In this document: piece after piece, positions 7,523-13,105 of the stretch | Layout of the letters: each line of letters begins with the position of its first letter | Position numbering within the stretch: position 1 is the first letter of the stretch | Assembly: GCA_035391225.1 (NCBI GenBank) | Contig: DAOPKN010000053.1 | Coordinates: 1 to 13,105 of the forward strand | From: DAOPKN01 sp035391225 | GTDB taxonomy: Bacteria > Thermotogota > Thermotogae > MWEM01 | Reading direction: 5' to 3' | DNA: 13,105 bases | The notes under the pieces: model-generated | The model's database searches: none | What the model was told of the DNA's origin: nothing | What the model saw: the letters and a program-made list of their open reading frames with translations, nothing else | Translations under genes and position numbers: made by a program

Positions 7523-8866
7523 GTGAACGAAAACGCGAAGCGAACCTTCCATCCAATCGTGCGAACCCACAAGAAACGAAATGCCCAGGTTGATTTCCAA
7601 AACCGCCTCCGATCTCTGATGCAGGCCATTCCCGACACCATCTACTTCAAGGACCTGCAGGGGCGTTTCCTGTTGATCAACCGGGCACAGGCGCAGGTCC
7701 TTGGGCTTTCTCAGGAAAAACTGGCGCTGGGCAAAACGGACTTCGATTTCTTCGACTCCGAGCATGCCGCAAGTGCCCGCGAAGATGAGAAACAGGTTTT
7801 CTCCACGGGCCAAGCCCTGGTGAACAAGCTGGAGCGCATCCGCCTCGCAGATGGTTCGTATCGCTGGGTCACCGCATCCAAGGTTCCCACGAGAGATGCC
7901 AACGGCAACATCACCGGTTTGGTGGGGATTTCCCGCGATGTCTCCCTGCTCAAGCAAACCCAGGACGCACTGCACAAGAGCCAACAACGCTTTCGCGCCA
8001 TATTCGAGCATGCACCGGTGATGATCCTTTCCTTCCAACCAGATGGTTCCCTCGAACTGGTGAATCGCTGCTTCCAAAACCAGGTGGGGTTTGGCCCAGG
8101 GCAAATCCCCAGTTGGAAGGAGTTCCAGCAGCTGCTTTTCTCCTCTCCGGTGGAATTTTCCGGTGTGTTCCATGAGTTCGAGGTGCTCACCAAGTCCGGG
8201 GAATCCCGTTTCCAAATGTGGGCTTTTTTCCACCTCCCCGACGATTCCATCATCGCCATGGGGTACGACATTTCCGGGAAGAAAAAGGCACAGGTGTTCA
8301 TGGAATTCCAAGCGCTGCACGACCCCCTTACCAACCTACCCAACCGCCGAAATTTCTTCCTTCACTTGCAAAAAGCGCTGGCTGCGGCTCGTGAGCAACA
8401 TCACCGCGTGGCGGTCTTTTTTATCGACCTGGACCATTTCAAGCAAATCAACGACCAGTACGGGCACGAAACCGGGGACTTGGTACTCGTGGAAATCGCC
8501 CAGCGCCTGCAATCCACCCTACGGGAAAACGACATGGTTTCGCGGCTTGGGGGAGACGAGTTCACCCTTTTTCTTTCCGGGCTCAAGGACATGCACATGA
8601 TCCCCCAGGTCGCCCAACGATTGCTTTCCGGGATCCGAAAACCCATCCAATGCCCCAAAGTTTGCCTGCGCCTTTCGGGAAGCATCGGGATTGCCCTCTT
8701 TCCGGACCATGGCGAAACCGCACAAACCCTTGTACAAAAGGCTGATGAAGCCATGTATTTCGTGAAGCAAAGCGGAAGGGGGAATTTCTCCTTTTGCCGC
8801 CCCAATTCCCCCTCCCACCCTACACTGCAACCCTTTATTCCAAAGAAGGAGGAAGATCGTTTATGA
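7523..8866 (+). CDS. PAS-PAS-GGDEF diguanylate cyclase
   Basis: The protein should make cyclic di-GMP from two GTP. It has 447 residues and no membrane segment or signal peptide, so it is probably cytoplasmic. PAS domain 1 spans about residues 25-145 (DTIYFKDLQGRFLLINRA, ending DANGNITGLVGISRDVSLLK), and a second, more diverged PAS spans about 152-258 (RFRAIFEHAPVMILSFQPDGSLELVNR). The GGDEF domain spans about 262-425, with HDPLTNLPNRR at its start, the IDLDHFKQIND metal-binding segment, and an intact RLGGDEF with GGDEF at 343-347. An RxxD (R335-D338) lies exactly five residues before GGDEF, matching the product-inhibition I-site. GTG at 7523 is eight bases behind AGGAGGG, which fixes the start. 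No haem or flavin ligand can be named. The gene overlaps rubrerythrin as ATGA, so the two are co-translated and perhaps functionally linked. Confidence 0.94.
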   Translation: MNENAKRTFHPIVRTHKKRNAQVDFQNRLRSLMQAIPDTIYFKDLQGRFLLINRAQAQVLGLSQEKLALGKTDFDFFDSEHAASAREDEKQVFSTGQALVNKLERIRLADGSYRWVTASKVPTRDANGNITGLVGISRDVSLLKQTQDALHKSQQRFRAIFEHAPVMILSFQPDGSLELVNRCFQNQVGFGPGQIPSWKEFQQLLFSSPVEFSGVFHEFEVLTKSGESRFQMWAFFHLPDDSIIAMGYDISGKKKAQVFMEFQALHDPLTNLPNRRNFFLHLQKALAAAREQHHRVAVFFIDLDHFKQINDQYGHETGDLVLVEIAQRLQSTLRENDMVSRLGGDEFTLFLSGLKDMHMIPQVAQRLLSGIRKPIQCPKVCLRLSGSIGIALFPDHGETAQTLVQKADEAMYFVKQSGRGNFSFCRPNSPSHPTLQPFIPKKEEDRL

Positions 8867-9375
8867 GGGAAATGACAAAGAAATTCCTGCTGGATGCATT
8901 TGCAGGAGAATCGCAAGCACACATGAAGTACACCATTTTCGCGGAAGAAGCGCAAAAGAAGGGTATGCCCAACCTGGCCAACCTGTTTTCCGCGATCGCA
9001 CATGCCGAATTCGTGCACGCCAAGAACCATTTCAAGGCACTGAAAATGGTGGGGAGCATGGAAGAGAACCTGGACGCGGGCATCGAAGGCGAAGACTTCG
9101 AAGTCAACGAGATGTACCCCGTGTACAAGAACGCCGCGGAATTCCAAGACGAAAAAGAAGCGGTGCGCAGCGCCCATTACGCGCTGGAAGCGGAGAAGAT
9201 CCACAGCGGTATGTACCAGAGTGCCAAGGAAATGGTGCAGCAGGGCAAGGATTTCCCCGCCAGCGAAGTGTACATCTGCCCGGTATGCGGCCACACCGTT
9301 CTCAACGGAGCACCCGACAAGTGTCCCATTTGCGGGGTTCCCAGTGACAAGTTCGTGGGGTTCCGCGCCAAGTAA
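8863..9375 (+). CDS. rbr: Rubrerythrin
   Basis: Rubrerythrin is a di-iron peroxidase that detoxifies hydrogen peroxide in the cytoplasm of anaerobes, using electrons passed through its rubredoxin-like domain. The 170-residue protein has the standard order: an N-terminal four-helix diiron domain with carboxylate/histidine ligand candidates (E15 in GESQAHMKY, E49 and H52 in AHAEFVH, then E94-100 region, E108/E111 and H114 in ALEAEKIH), then a C-terminal rubredoxin-like zinc/iron knuckle with C139-PV-C142 and C154-PI-C157. The ATG at 8863 follows AAGGAGGA (8846-8853) by nine bases and overlaps the cyclase stop by four, so it is the second gene of that operon. A strong terminator lies 22 bases after the stop. 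The ATG four codons on is a minor alternative. Confidence 0.96.
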   Translation: MREMTKKFLLDAFAGESQAHMKYTIFAEEAQKKGMPNLANLFSAIAHAEFVHAKNHFKALKMVGSMEENLDAGIEGEDFEVNEMYPVYKNAAEFQDEKEAVRSAHYALEAEKIHSGMYQSAKEMVQQGKDFPASEVYICPVCGHTVLNGAPDKCPICGVPSDKFVGFRAK

Positions 9376-9397
9376 TCCCTCTCCAAAGATTTCGCCA

Positions 9398-9422
9398 GGC
9401 CGCGTATGCGGCCTTTTTTTTT
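9398..9422 (+). terminator. Intrinsic terminator after rubrerythrin
   Basis: A perfect GGCCGC / GCGGCC stem (9398-9403 with 9408-9413) with a GTAT loop is followed at once by nine T residues (9414-9422). It ends the cyclase-rubrerythrin transcript. Confidence 0.93.
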
Positions 9423-9483
9423 GCGAAGAGGAGGGGAGCTGGATGGCCAACCCAAGGATACTTGGTGTTTCCGTATCTTGCTG

Positions 9484-9504
9484 TTGGAAAAGAATATTTT
9501 CCAA
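9484..9504. repeat. Perfect 8+8 inverted repeat, candidate operator
   Basis: The arms TTGGAAAA (9484-9491) and TTTTCCAA (9497-9504) are exact reverse complements with a five-base GAATA spacer. The right arm covers the -35 of the promoter at 9498-9526, which is where a repressor would block RNA polymerase. The arms are about ten bases apart centre to centre plus a short spacer, a common dimer-site geometry. It has no T-run behind it, so it is not a terminator. Confidence 0.5.
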
Positions 9505-9526
9505 ATTCCGCGTTTTTTGGTATAAT
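9498..9526 (+). promoter_or_regulatory. Extended -10 promoter for the TPR/OB-domain gene
   Basis: TGGTATAAT at 9518-9526 is a perfect extended -10. TTTCCA at 9498-9503 (4 of 6 matches) stands 17 bases upstream as the -35. The predicted start near 9533 leaves a leader of about 100 bases before the ATG. Confidence 0.7.
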
Positions 9527-9634
9527 CGATTGTAGCATATCCACTTTTTTTCATTTTTTTGTTTCCTTTTCGTGTTTGGAAAAAAGGAGTTCTTACCATT
9601 TCGGAATTTTTTCCCTTGGAGGGGAAGGGACAGC

Positions 9635-10948
9635 ATGGAAAAGAAAGATCCCACTGGTGAGGGCCGTGAAGAGATTCTGGCCACCCACAAGGCACTGTGG
9701 GAAACCCGCCATGACCCCTGGGATGCGATGCGGTATGCCCATGTGTTATCCCAGTACGACTGCCACGAAAAAGTGATCTTGCTTTGCGAACAAGTGGAAA
9801 CAGAGTACCCGGAATTCACCCCCATCCACACCCATCATGCCTGGTCCCTGTATGCACTGCACTTCCTCGAAAATGGGCAAGAAACCTTTTTCGAAGGGGA
9901 ATTTGCGCGTTACAACCAGGTGTTGCAAGAAATCCGCACACTGGTGTTGCCCATTGGATACTCACCGGAAAACGTGATTTTCCTCCGAGGGATTTCCTTT
10001 CTTTGGAGTAAGCCCGTGCGTCCGCTGCACAAGATTGCCGAATGGTTGGGGTTCTTCGATCCACTGCAGTTAAGTCCGCGTTCCCTTCCCTTCCAACGCG
10101 ATGGTTCCTGTGGTGAAACGCATTCCCCGCGGGAGAGCTGGTACTTGCACATGGCCATGCTGCAGCAGGAAAAGCAGGATTGGCCAGGTTGCCTGCACAC
10201 ATGCGAAAGCGCGCTGGACAATCTTTCCCCCTTTTCGTCCAAGGATCCCGGCGGCTGGCTCTTTCGTTTTTGGAAAGGCAAGAGCTTGTCCGCCCTGCAC
10301 GTGTGGGACGCTGCGTTGGTCCATTTCCAAGAGTTAGGAAAAACGCGTGCAGACTGGACCATTTACCAGGAACTGGCATGGATCCATTGGAAACGGGGAG
10401 ATGACCTTAAGGCTTTCCGAAACGCTTTACGCGCGATGCTCCACTTTCCTTCGCGCGGAGAACTGCAACAGGCCACCCTTCTCCTTTTGCTCTTGGGGGA
10501 GTTTTTCCACCAAGAAAGCTTAGATTCCCTGGGAATGCAACACTGGGAACTTTTCGCCTGCCTGCACGCGGAATCGCGCACCCCCATCCCCACCCCCTGG
10601 AAGGAACGTTTGGAAGAAGCGGGAGTCAAGTGTTCCTCCTGCAAACCTGCGGAAGTTCGTTCCCGCTTCGCGAAACTGGTTCCCGAATGGAAGGAAAAAT
10701 TCCAGCAACTGCTTGTACAAGAAAGCGGGACGATACAGAAGCTTTATTCCAAGGGAGGGGGCATCGTGCAAACAGCGGATGGCAGGAAGTTCTTCTTCCC
10801 CGTTTCCCTGATGCGGGGCCGCGAAGAACAATTCAGCGTTGGCACCCCCGTTCACTTCCGGTACGACGATGTACCCAGCCCCAAAGGGACCAAGAAGCGC
10901 GCCGTGCACATACTCTTCCCAAAAAAAAACGCCCCGCAGGGCGCATAA
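9635..10948 (+). CDS. TPR-like protein with a C-terminal cold-shock/OB-like domain, function unknown
   Basis: A 437-residue soluble protein. Residues 10-310 are rich in paired amphipathic helices spaced like tetratricopeptide or related helical repeats (clear pairs near 30-60, 165-195, 207-235, 242-270 and 276-295), rich in Trp and His. Residues 364-428 (GTIQKLYSKGGGIVQTADGRK, FFFPVSLMRG, GTPVHFRYDD, KGTKKRAVHI) follow the strand pattern of a cold-shock/S1-like OB fold, beginning like the GTIKWF of CspA-type proteins, so nucleic-acid binding is likely. A CSSC pair lies at 333-336. A GTG at 9572 would add 21 residues, but the ATG at 9635 follows the purine-rich GGAGGGGAAGGGA and gives a hydrophilic start, so I chose it. 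It is transcribed alone from its own promoter. The final codons include an A9 run and a stem that form a terminator on the other strand. The exact role cannot be assigned. Confidence 0.85.
   Translation: MEKKDPTGEGREEILATHKALWETRHDPWDAMRYAHVLSQYDCHEKVILLCEQVETEYPEFTPIHTHHAWSLYALHFLENGQETFFEGEFARYNQVLQEIRTLVLPIGYSPENVIFLRGISFLWSKPVRPLHKIAEWLGFFDPLQLSPRSLPFQRDGSCGETHSPRESWYLHMAMLQQEKQDWPGCLHTCESALDNLSPFSSKDPGGWLFRFWKGKSLSALHVWDAALVHFQELGKTRADWTIYQELAWIHWKRGDDLKAFRNALRAMLHFPSRGELQQATLLLLLLGEFFHQESLDSLGMQHWELFACLHAESRTPIPTPWKERLEEAGVKCSSCKPAEVRSRFAKLVPEWKEKFQQLLVQESGTIQKLYSKGGGIVQTADGRKFFFPVSLMRGREEQFSVGTPVHFRYDDVPSPKGTKKRAVHILFPKKNAPQGA
10921..10943 (-). terminator. Intrinsic terminator on the minus strand
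   Basis: Read on the minus strand, CGCCC (10943-10939), a TGCG loop and GGGCG (10934-10930) form a GC-rich stem followed by nine T residues (10929-10921). It would end transcripts from the Mrr-like operon and from the promoter just upstream. It lies inside the last codons of the rightward TPR/OB gene. Read on the plus strand no T-run follows the stem. Confidence 0.85.
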
Positions 10949-10972
10949 GAATATGCTGTTTGTGTCTTCGTA
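10922..10972 (-). ncRNA. Candidate small RNA of about 50 nt
   Basis: A near-consensus promoter on the minus strand (10978-11006) predicts a start near 10971, and the terminator at 10921-10943 predicts an end near 10922. The only gene that could lie downstream on this strand is absent, because the next DNA is the antisense of the TPR/OB gene. The RNA would have a 25-base unstructured 5' part and a terminator hairpin. Its 3' part would be fully complementary to the last 27 bases of the TPR/OB coding region. It matches no RNA family I can name. It could also be a fortuitous promoter. Confidence 0.4.
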
Positions 10973-10977
10973 CTTTG

Positions 10978-11006
10978 ATTGTACCACGCCCGGCGGAAAC
11001 TGTCCA
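10978..11006 (-). promoter_or_regulatory. Near-consensus promoter facing the terminator
   Basis: On the minus strand TGGACA (11006-11001, 5 of 6 matches to TTGACA) is followed by a 17-base spacer and TGGTACAAT, an extended -10 with TACAAT at 10983-10978. By eye this is the best -35/-10 pair in the window. Confidence 0.65.
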
Positions 11007-11089
11007 AGAAAATCCAATTTCAGCGCAGGCTGGAGAAAGGGACTTTGCAGAACCCAAATGGATCCTCGCGGGCTGTGCAAATCACGGAT

Positions 11090-11992
11090 TTATCGCGAAG
11101 CCCCAAGGAAGAAAACGGGCTCAAGGGGTAGCAATTTCTTCTCCTCATCAGGTAGTTTGTGGTAGTGGTCCTTCCACAAATCGATTAATTGGTCTCCATC
11201 GATTAGTTTCACATGAACATGCGAGGATCTGGATTCCCGTTCCGCATCGGAAGTAAATCGACCGGAGGTGACGAATAACCCGACATCTCCGTTTTTATTC
11301 AGAAGTCCCATCAATCTACGAATTTCATCCACTGCAATGGCAGAATCAGGTTTATGCTTCACTTGTACCTTGATTCGAGGGGGAATGGTTCCCAAGGGAT
11401 CTTTGTATGCAAGGATATCCACTCCGCCATCTTTTCCTTTGGGTGCAATAAAGGGAGTGTAGTAGCCCATTGCCCTTAACAGCGCACCCACAAGGTCCTG
11501 GAATTCGTAGGGGTTTTTTCCGGAAATGAATGTTCGGATCCCGCTAAGTGCATTTTCTTCCATTTGTTCCAAGGTGGCTTCTTGTTCTTTTTCAGGGGGA
11601 GGTTCTTCGGAGGGATCGGAGCGTGATTGTTCCCACTGGTTATACTTCTTCCTGGCTTGGTTCAGCAACTCCACAGCTCCCGCTTCCAGCGCCTGCTCTC
11701 CTTCTGGAGTTATGTACCAAATCCCGTGGTTCTTCCGTAAAAAACCCGCCTTGACGCAGTCGATGGAATAGAAGTGGAATATGCCCTTCCATCGCATCTG
11801 CCCGGTTTTTTCATATGAAGCCATTTCCCATTCCGAAAAAGGGACCCGATGGGGAATCTGATCCATCAGCTCTTTTACTGACAATTCCCCACCCGATTCT
11901 TTCAAAATGGAAAGACCCGCATAAACAGTTTTTGCAGCGGTCTTGAGCGAGGCTGCGAGTTTCTCAATCCCATCGTAGGGGTCTTTATTCAT
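11090..11992 (-). CDS. Mrr-like restriction endonuclease (type IV-like)
   Basis: The 300-residue protein has the length and two-part plan of Mrr, a nuclease that cuts modified or foreign DNA. Residues about 20-105 form a winged-helix Mrr N-domain (ELSVKELMDQIPHRVPFSEW, ending GIWYITPEGEQALE). A charged Glu/Pro linker spans about 120-147. The Mrr catalytic domain spans about 150-275 with the PD-(D/E)xK set: E163 in YEFQDLVGALLRAMGY, D192 in GKDGGVDILAY, and Q210-V-K212 in KVQVKH, then GLFVTSGRFTSDA. All catalytic residues are intact. TTG at 12022 would add ten residues, but the ATG at 11992 has AAGGCGGT seven bases upstream (one mismatch to the ideal site), so I chose it. It lies 13 bases after the stop of the unknown upstream gene, in one operon. 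DNA here is AT-richer than in the left half. Confidence 0.9.
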   Translation of the reverse strand: MNKDPYDGIEKLAASLKTAAKTVYAGLSILKESGGELSVKELMDQIPHRVPFSEWEMASYEKTGQMRWKGIFHFYSIDCVKAGFLRKNHGIWYITPEGEQALEAGAVELLNQARKKYNQWEQSRSDPSEEPPPEKEQEATLEQMEENALSGIRTFISGKNPYEFQDLVGALLRAMGYYTPFIAPKGKDGGVDILAYKDPLGTIPPRIKVQVKHKPDSAIAVDEIRRLMGLLNKNGDVGLFVTSGRFTSDAERESRSSHVHVKLIDGDQLIDLWKDHYHKLPDEEKKLLPLEPVFFLGASR

Positions 11993-12005
11993 CGTGCGCA
12001 CCGCC

Positions 12006-12494
12006 TTAGGCTTCTTTCCCAATCTTCAAATCAATTTTTGCGCCACTTCCACTGGTGGATAATTCCACCATAAAGCGGAAGGATTTGGTCAAATCGACTT
12101 TTTCACAAACCACAAAAGCGACGTCCAAGAAGTCGACCCTTGCGGAATCATCGTCTAATTCATCCAAGTAGGAAACGCTAATTTCGTACTCACCAGTCTT
12201 GGTTTCATAGTTTCGATACTTTTCCAAGATTTCCCCCTGAATTTTCGCATCATAAAATCCCAAGTAAAATTCATCCCTGCGCTTGAGACGGAAGTATTCT
12301 TTGTCCTTTGGTTGGACATACACCGCGAAGGCAGCTTGTTTTGGGGAACGGATTCCATATTTCTGAGCAACCTCCGGAGTTAAAAATACCACGTCAGCAA
12401 TGTTCAATTCGTTCACAAGTTCTGTGTCGGTCACCCGAACTACTTGAACGGCTTCCCTTTTTGCCTGCTGGGCAATCTCTTCTGATAACTTCAC
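12006..12494 (-). CDS. Unknown 162-residue protein upstream of the Mrr-like nuclease
   Basis: I do not recognise a family. It is an acidic-to-neutral soluble protein with an N-terminal helix (about residues 2-16), a VADVVFLTPEVAQKYG-like segment at about 30-46, a Lys/Arg-rich YFRLKRRDEFYLGFYDAK stretch at about 66-83, and a C-terminal half of alternating strands (YEISVSYLDEL, ARVDFLDVAFVV, SFRFMVELSTS, AKIDLKIGKEA) suggesting a beta-sandwich or barrel. The frame is open to 12626, but GTG at 12494 stands nine bases behind AAAGGAG and gives the N-terminus MKLSEEIAQQAKREA, whereas upstream starts lack a ribosome site. It is the first gene of a leftward operon whose second gene encodes an Mrr-like nuclease, so it could be a specificity, sensor or immunity partner. 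A sample 60-base line of the gene (12241-12300) is about 38% G+C. Confidence 0.75.
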   Translation of the reverse strand: MKLSEEIAQQAKREAVQVVRVTDTELVNELNIADVVFLTPEVAQKYGIRSPKQAAFAVYVQPKDKEYFRLKRRDEFYLGFYDAKIQGEILEKYRNYETKTGEYEISVSYLDELDDDSARVDFLDVAFVVCEKVDLTKSFRFMVELSTSGSGAKIDLKIGKEA

Positions 12495-12582
12495 AACTGA
12501 TCTCTCCTTTGTGAAACGGAAATTCCTTGTGGGGAAATCCATACATGATCCTCGAGTAACGTTGGAGCGAGGGGACGAACCA

Positions 12583-12786
12583 ATGTCCGAAAAAAGACCG
12601 ACATTGAAAACCCACGGAAATTCCATTCGTTTTTTGTTGGCTTTATTTTACCACAACCAGAAAACGTACCGAATTCAGAAACACATTGATCTTCGAACAA
12701 GAAACCTGATGTTCCGTTGCATTTCCGAGGATACGGGAACCCGCAGTGAACCTGACTTTTGGAAAGAACCACTCCAACCCCTTTAA
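12583..12786 (+). CDS. Possible small protein of 67 residues, unknown
   Basis: An open frame starts MSEKRPTLKTHGNSIRFLL and runs for 67 residues with many Arg, Lys and His. The ATG at 12583 has GAGGGG eight bases upstream, and the stop at 12784-12786 falls just before the ribosome site of the next ORF, an operon-like arrangement. Against it: no known family, ordinary composition for a chance ORF, and the possible promoter of the leftward operon lies inside it. I see no promoter for it. It may be a chance ORF in the 310-base gap between divergent genes, which otherwise holds nothing clear. Confidence 0.3.
   Translation: MSEKRPTLKTHGNSIRFLLALFYHNQKTYRIQKHIDLRTRNLMFRCISEDTGTRSEPDFWKEPLQPL
12645..12653 (-). 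promoter_or_regulatory. Possible extended -10 for the leftward two-gene operon
   Basis: On the minus strand TGGTAAAAT (12653-12645) resembles the extended -10 elements elsewhere in the window. No convincing -35 is found 16-18 bases upstream. The start near 12638 would leave a leader of about 145 bases before the GTG at 12494. Confidence 0.4.
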
Positions 12787-12805
12787 AAAGGAGAATTTCA
12801 GAATC

Positions 12806-13060
12806 ATGGGCCACTACAAACCAAACCTCTCTCCTGTTCTAAAGGTGAAGGTTCTTGGGTACGCCGCACCCCAGTGCGGCTGCGAAAAAACTTTCGAAAG
12901 CTTCTACGATCCAAAAACGAATGTCATCGCTTTCTACCGTTGGGCAGAGATTCAAATTGAAATTGACGAAGTGGTTTCAAAGGGGAGCGGCCAAGAAAGA
13001 GGGATTGAGACTCGGATCGCTGTAGATGCAATTCAGAAAACTCGCGAAAAAACAGGGTGA
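12806..13060 (+). CDS. Small protein of 84 residues, unknown
   Basis: The ORF starts at the ATG at 12806, with AAAGGAG 12 bases upstream (a rather long gap), and reads MGHYKPNLSPVLKVKVLGYAA. A Cys-Gly-Cys pair occurs near residue 25, followed by YDPKTNVIAFYRWAEIQIEIDEVV, which looks like strands with a final amphipathic helix (AVDAIQKTREKTG). No family is recognised. A start at 12746 would add 20 residues but has no ribosome site. The stop lies two bases from the stop of the leftward gene at the right edge. It may pair with the ORF just before it. Codon use looks similar to its AT-richer neighbours (12901-12960 is about 42% G+C). Confidence 0.55.
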   Translation: MGHYKPNLSPVLKVKVLGYAAPQCGCEKTFESFYDPKTNVIAFYRWAEIQIEIDEVVSKGSGQERGIETRIAVDAIQKTREKTG

Positions 13061-13062
13061 CG

Positions 13063-13105
13063 TTACAATAGTTTCTCGTCCAGTTCAAATTCTTTCTGAA
13101 GTCGC
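13063..13105 (-). CDS. C-terminal fragment of a leftward gene entering from the right edge
   Basis: The minus strand reads RLQKEFELDEKLL and then TAA at 13063-13065. Only 14 codons are visible, but the charged, helix-like end and the tail-to-tail junction with the 84-residue ORF make it look like the end of a real gene. No function can be given. Confidence 0.35.
   Translation of the reverse strand, partial: RLQKEFELDEKLL

Larger units (their letters stand above)
9423..9634 (+). other. Intergenic leader holding an operator-like repeat and a promoter
   Basis: No convincing gene lies between the terminator and the ATG at 9635. The stretch holds an inverted repeat over a promoter -35, the promoter, a T-rich leader of about 100 bases, an AAAAAGGAG ribosome-like site (9581-9589) with no suitable start behind it (only ATT at the right distance), a third copy of the half-site TTGGAAAA at 9576-9583, and a small GGAA-TTTT-TTCC palindrome at about 9603-9614. 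Confidence 0.5.

Noticed and set aside
6785..8320. Open frame of about 511 codons on the minus strand opposite coaE and the diguanylate cyclase.
   Set aside because: It spans two secure genes and their promoter on the other strand, and its His/Leu-rich translation is typical of antisense shadow frames.
10915..10948. Slippery A9-C sequence (contains A AAA AAC) followed directly by a stem in the TPR/OB gene, suggesting programmed -1 frameshifting.
   Set aside because: The stem follows with essentially no spacer, the -1 frame product would be an arbitrary extension over antisense of the nuclease gene, and the run is fully explained as the T-tail of the minus-strand terminator.
12495..12626. N-terminal extension of the 162-residue protein to an ATG at 12626.
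   Set aside because: The frame is open but no ribosome site precedes that ATG, while GTG at 12494 has AAAGGAG at a good distance.
12491..12814. Minus-strand ORF of 107 codons over the gap upstream of the unknown 162-residue gene.
   Set aside because: No ribosome site, an out-of-frame overlap with the start of the 162-residue gene, and a translation with no family-like features. A chance frame is more likely.
1..13105. CRISPR arrays, tRNA or rRNA genes, insertion sequences and integrase genes.
   Set aside because: I looked for regularly spaced repeats, cloverleaf-like sequences and transposase-like proteins by eye and saw none.

Overview
The window looks like chromosomal DNA from an anaerobic or microaerophilic bacterium. 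It has tightly packed, translationally coupled genes, strong AAGGAGG-type ribosome binding sites, frequent GTG and TTG starts, sigma-70-type promoters with extended -10 elements, a rubrerythrin, and a radical SAM protein of a type common in anaerobes. I cannot fix the phylum. A Firmicutes, Thermotogota or Atribacterota-like lineage is possible, but that is only an impression.

Left block (1-2700, minus strand): a yggT-nadK-recN operon. A YggT-family membrane protein (TTG start) overlaps NAD kinase by 4 bases, and NAD kinase is followed after one base by recN, which runs off the left edge. Its promoter interlocks with the promoter of the rightward operon.

Middle block (2690-9422, plus strand): a radical SAM protein, tldD, tldE/pmbA and coaE follow one another with a 19-base gap and then start/stop overlaps. 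The coaE stop codon forms part of a new extended -10 promoter. That promoter drives a PAS-PAS-GGDEF diguanylate cyclase translationally coupled to rubrerythrin, and a clear intrinsic terminator closes the unit. TldD and TldE form a metallopeptidase pair, so the neighbouring radical SAM protein raises a peptide-modification hypothesis, though no precursor gene is visible. The cyclase-rubrerythrin pair suggests a link between signalling and oxidative stress.

Right block (9423-13105): an unusual 437-residue protein has TPR-like helices and a C-terminal cold-shock/OB-like domain. A perfect 8+8 inverted repeat covers the -35 of its promoter. At its 3' end, on the opposite strand, a near-consensus promoter fires straight into an intrinsic terminator, predicting an RNA of about 50 nt that is antisense to the gene's end. 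Beyond that, the DNA becomes AT-richer. It holds a leftward pair, an unknown 162-residue protein and an Mrr-like restriction endonuclease, opposite one or two small rightward ORFs of unknown function, with the tail of another leftward gene at the right edge. This part looks like accessory or defence DNA. The Mrr-like gene with its unknown partner, the candidate small RNA and the TPR-OB protein are the best candidates for something undescribed.
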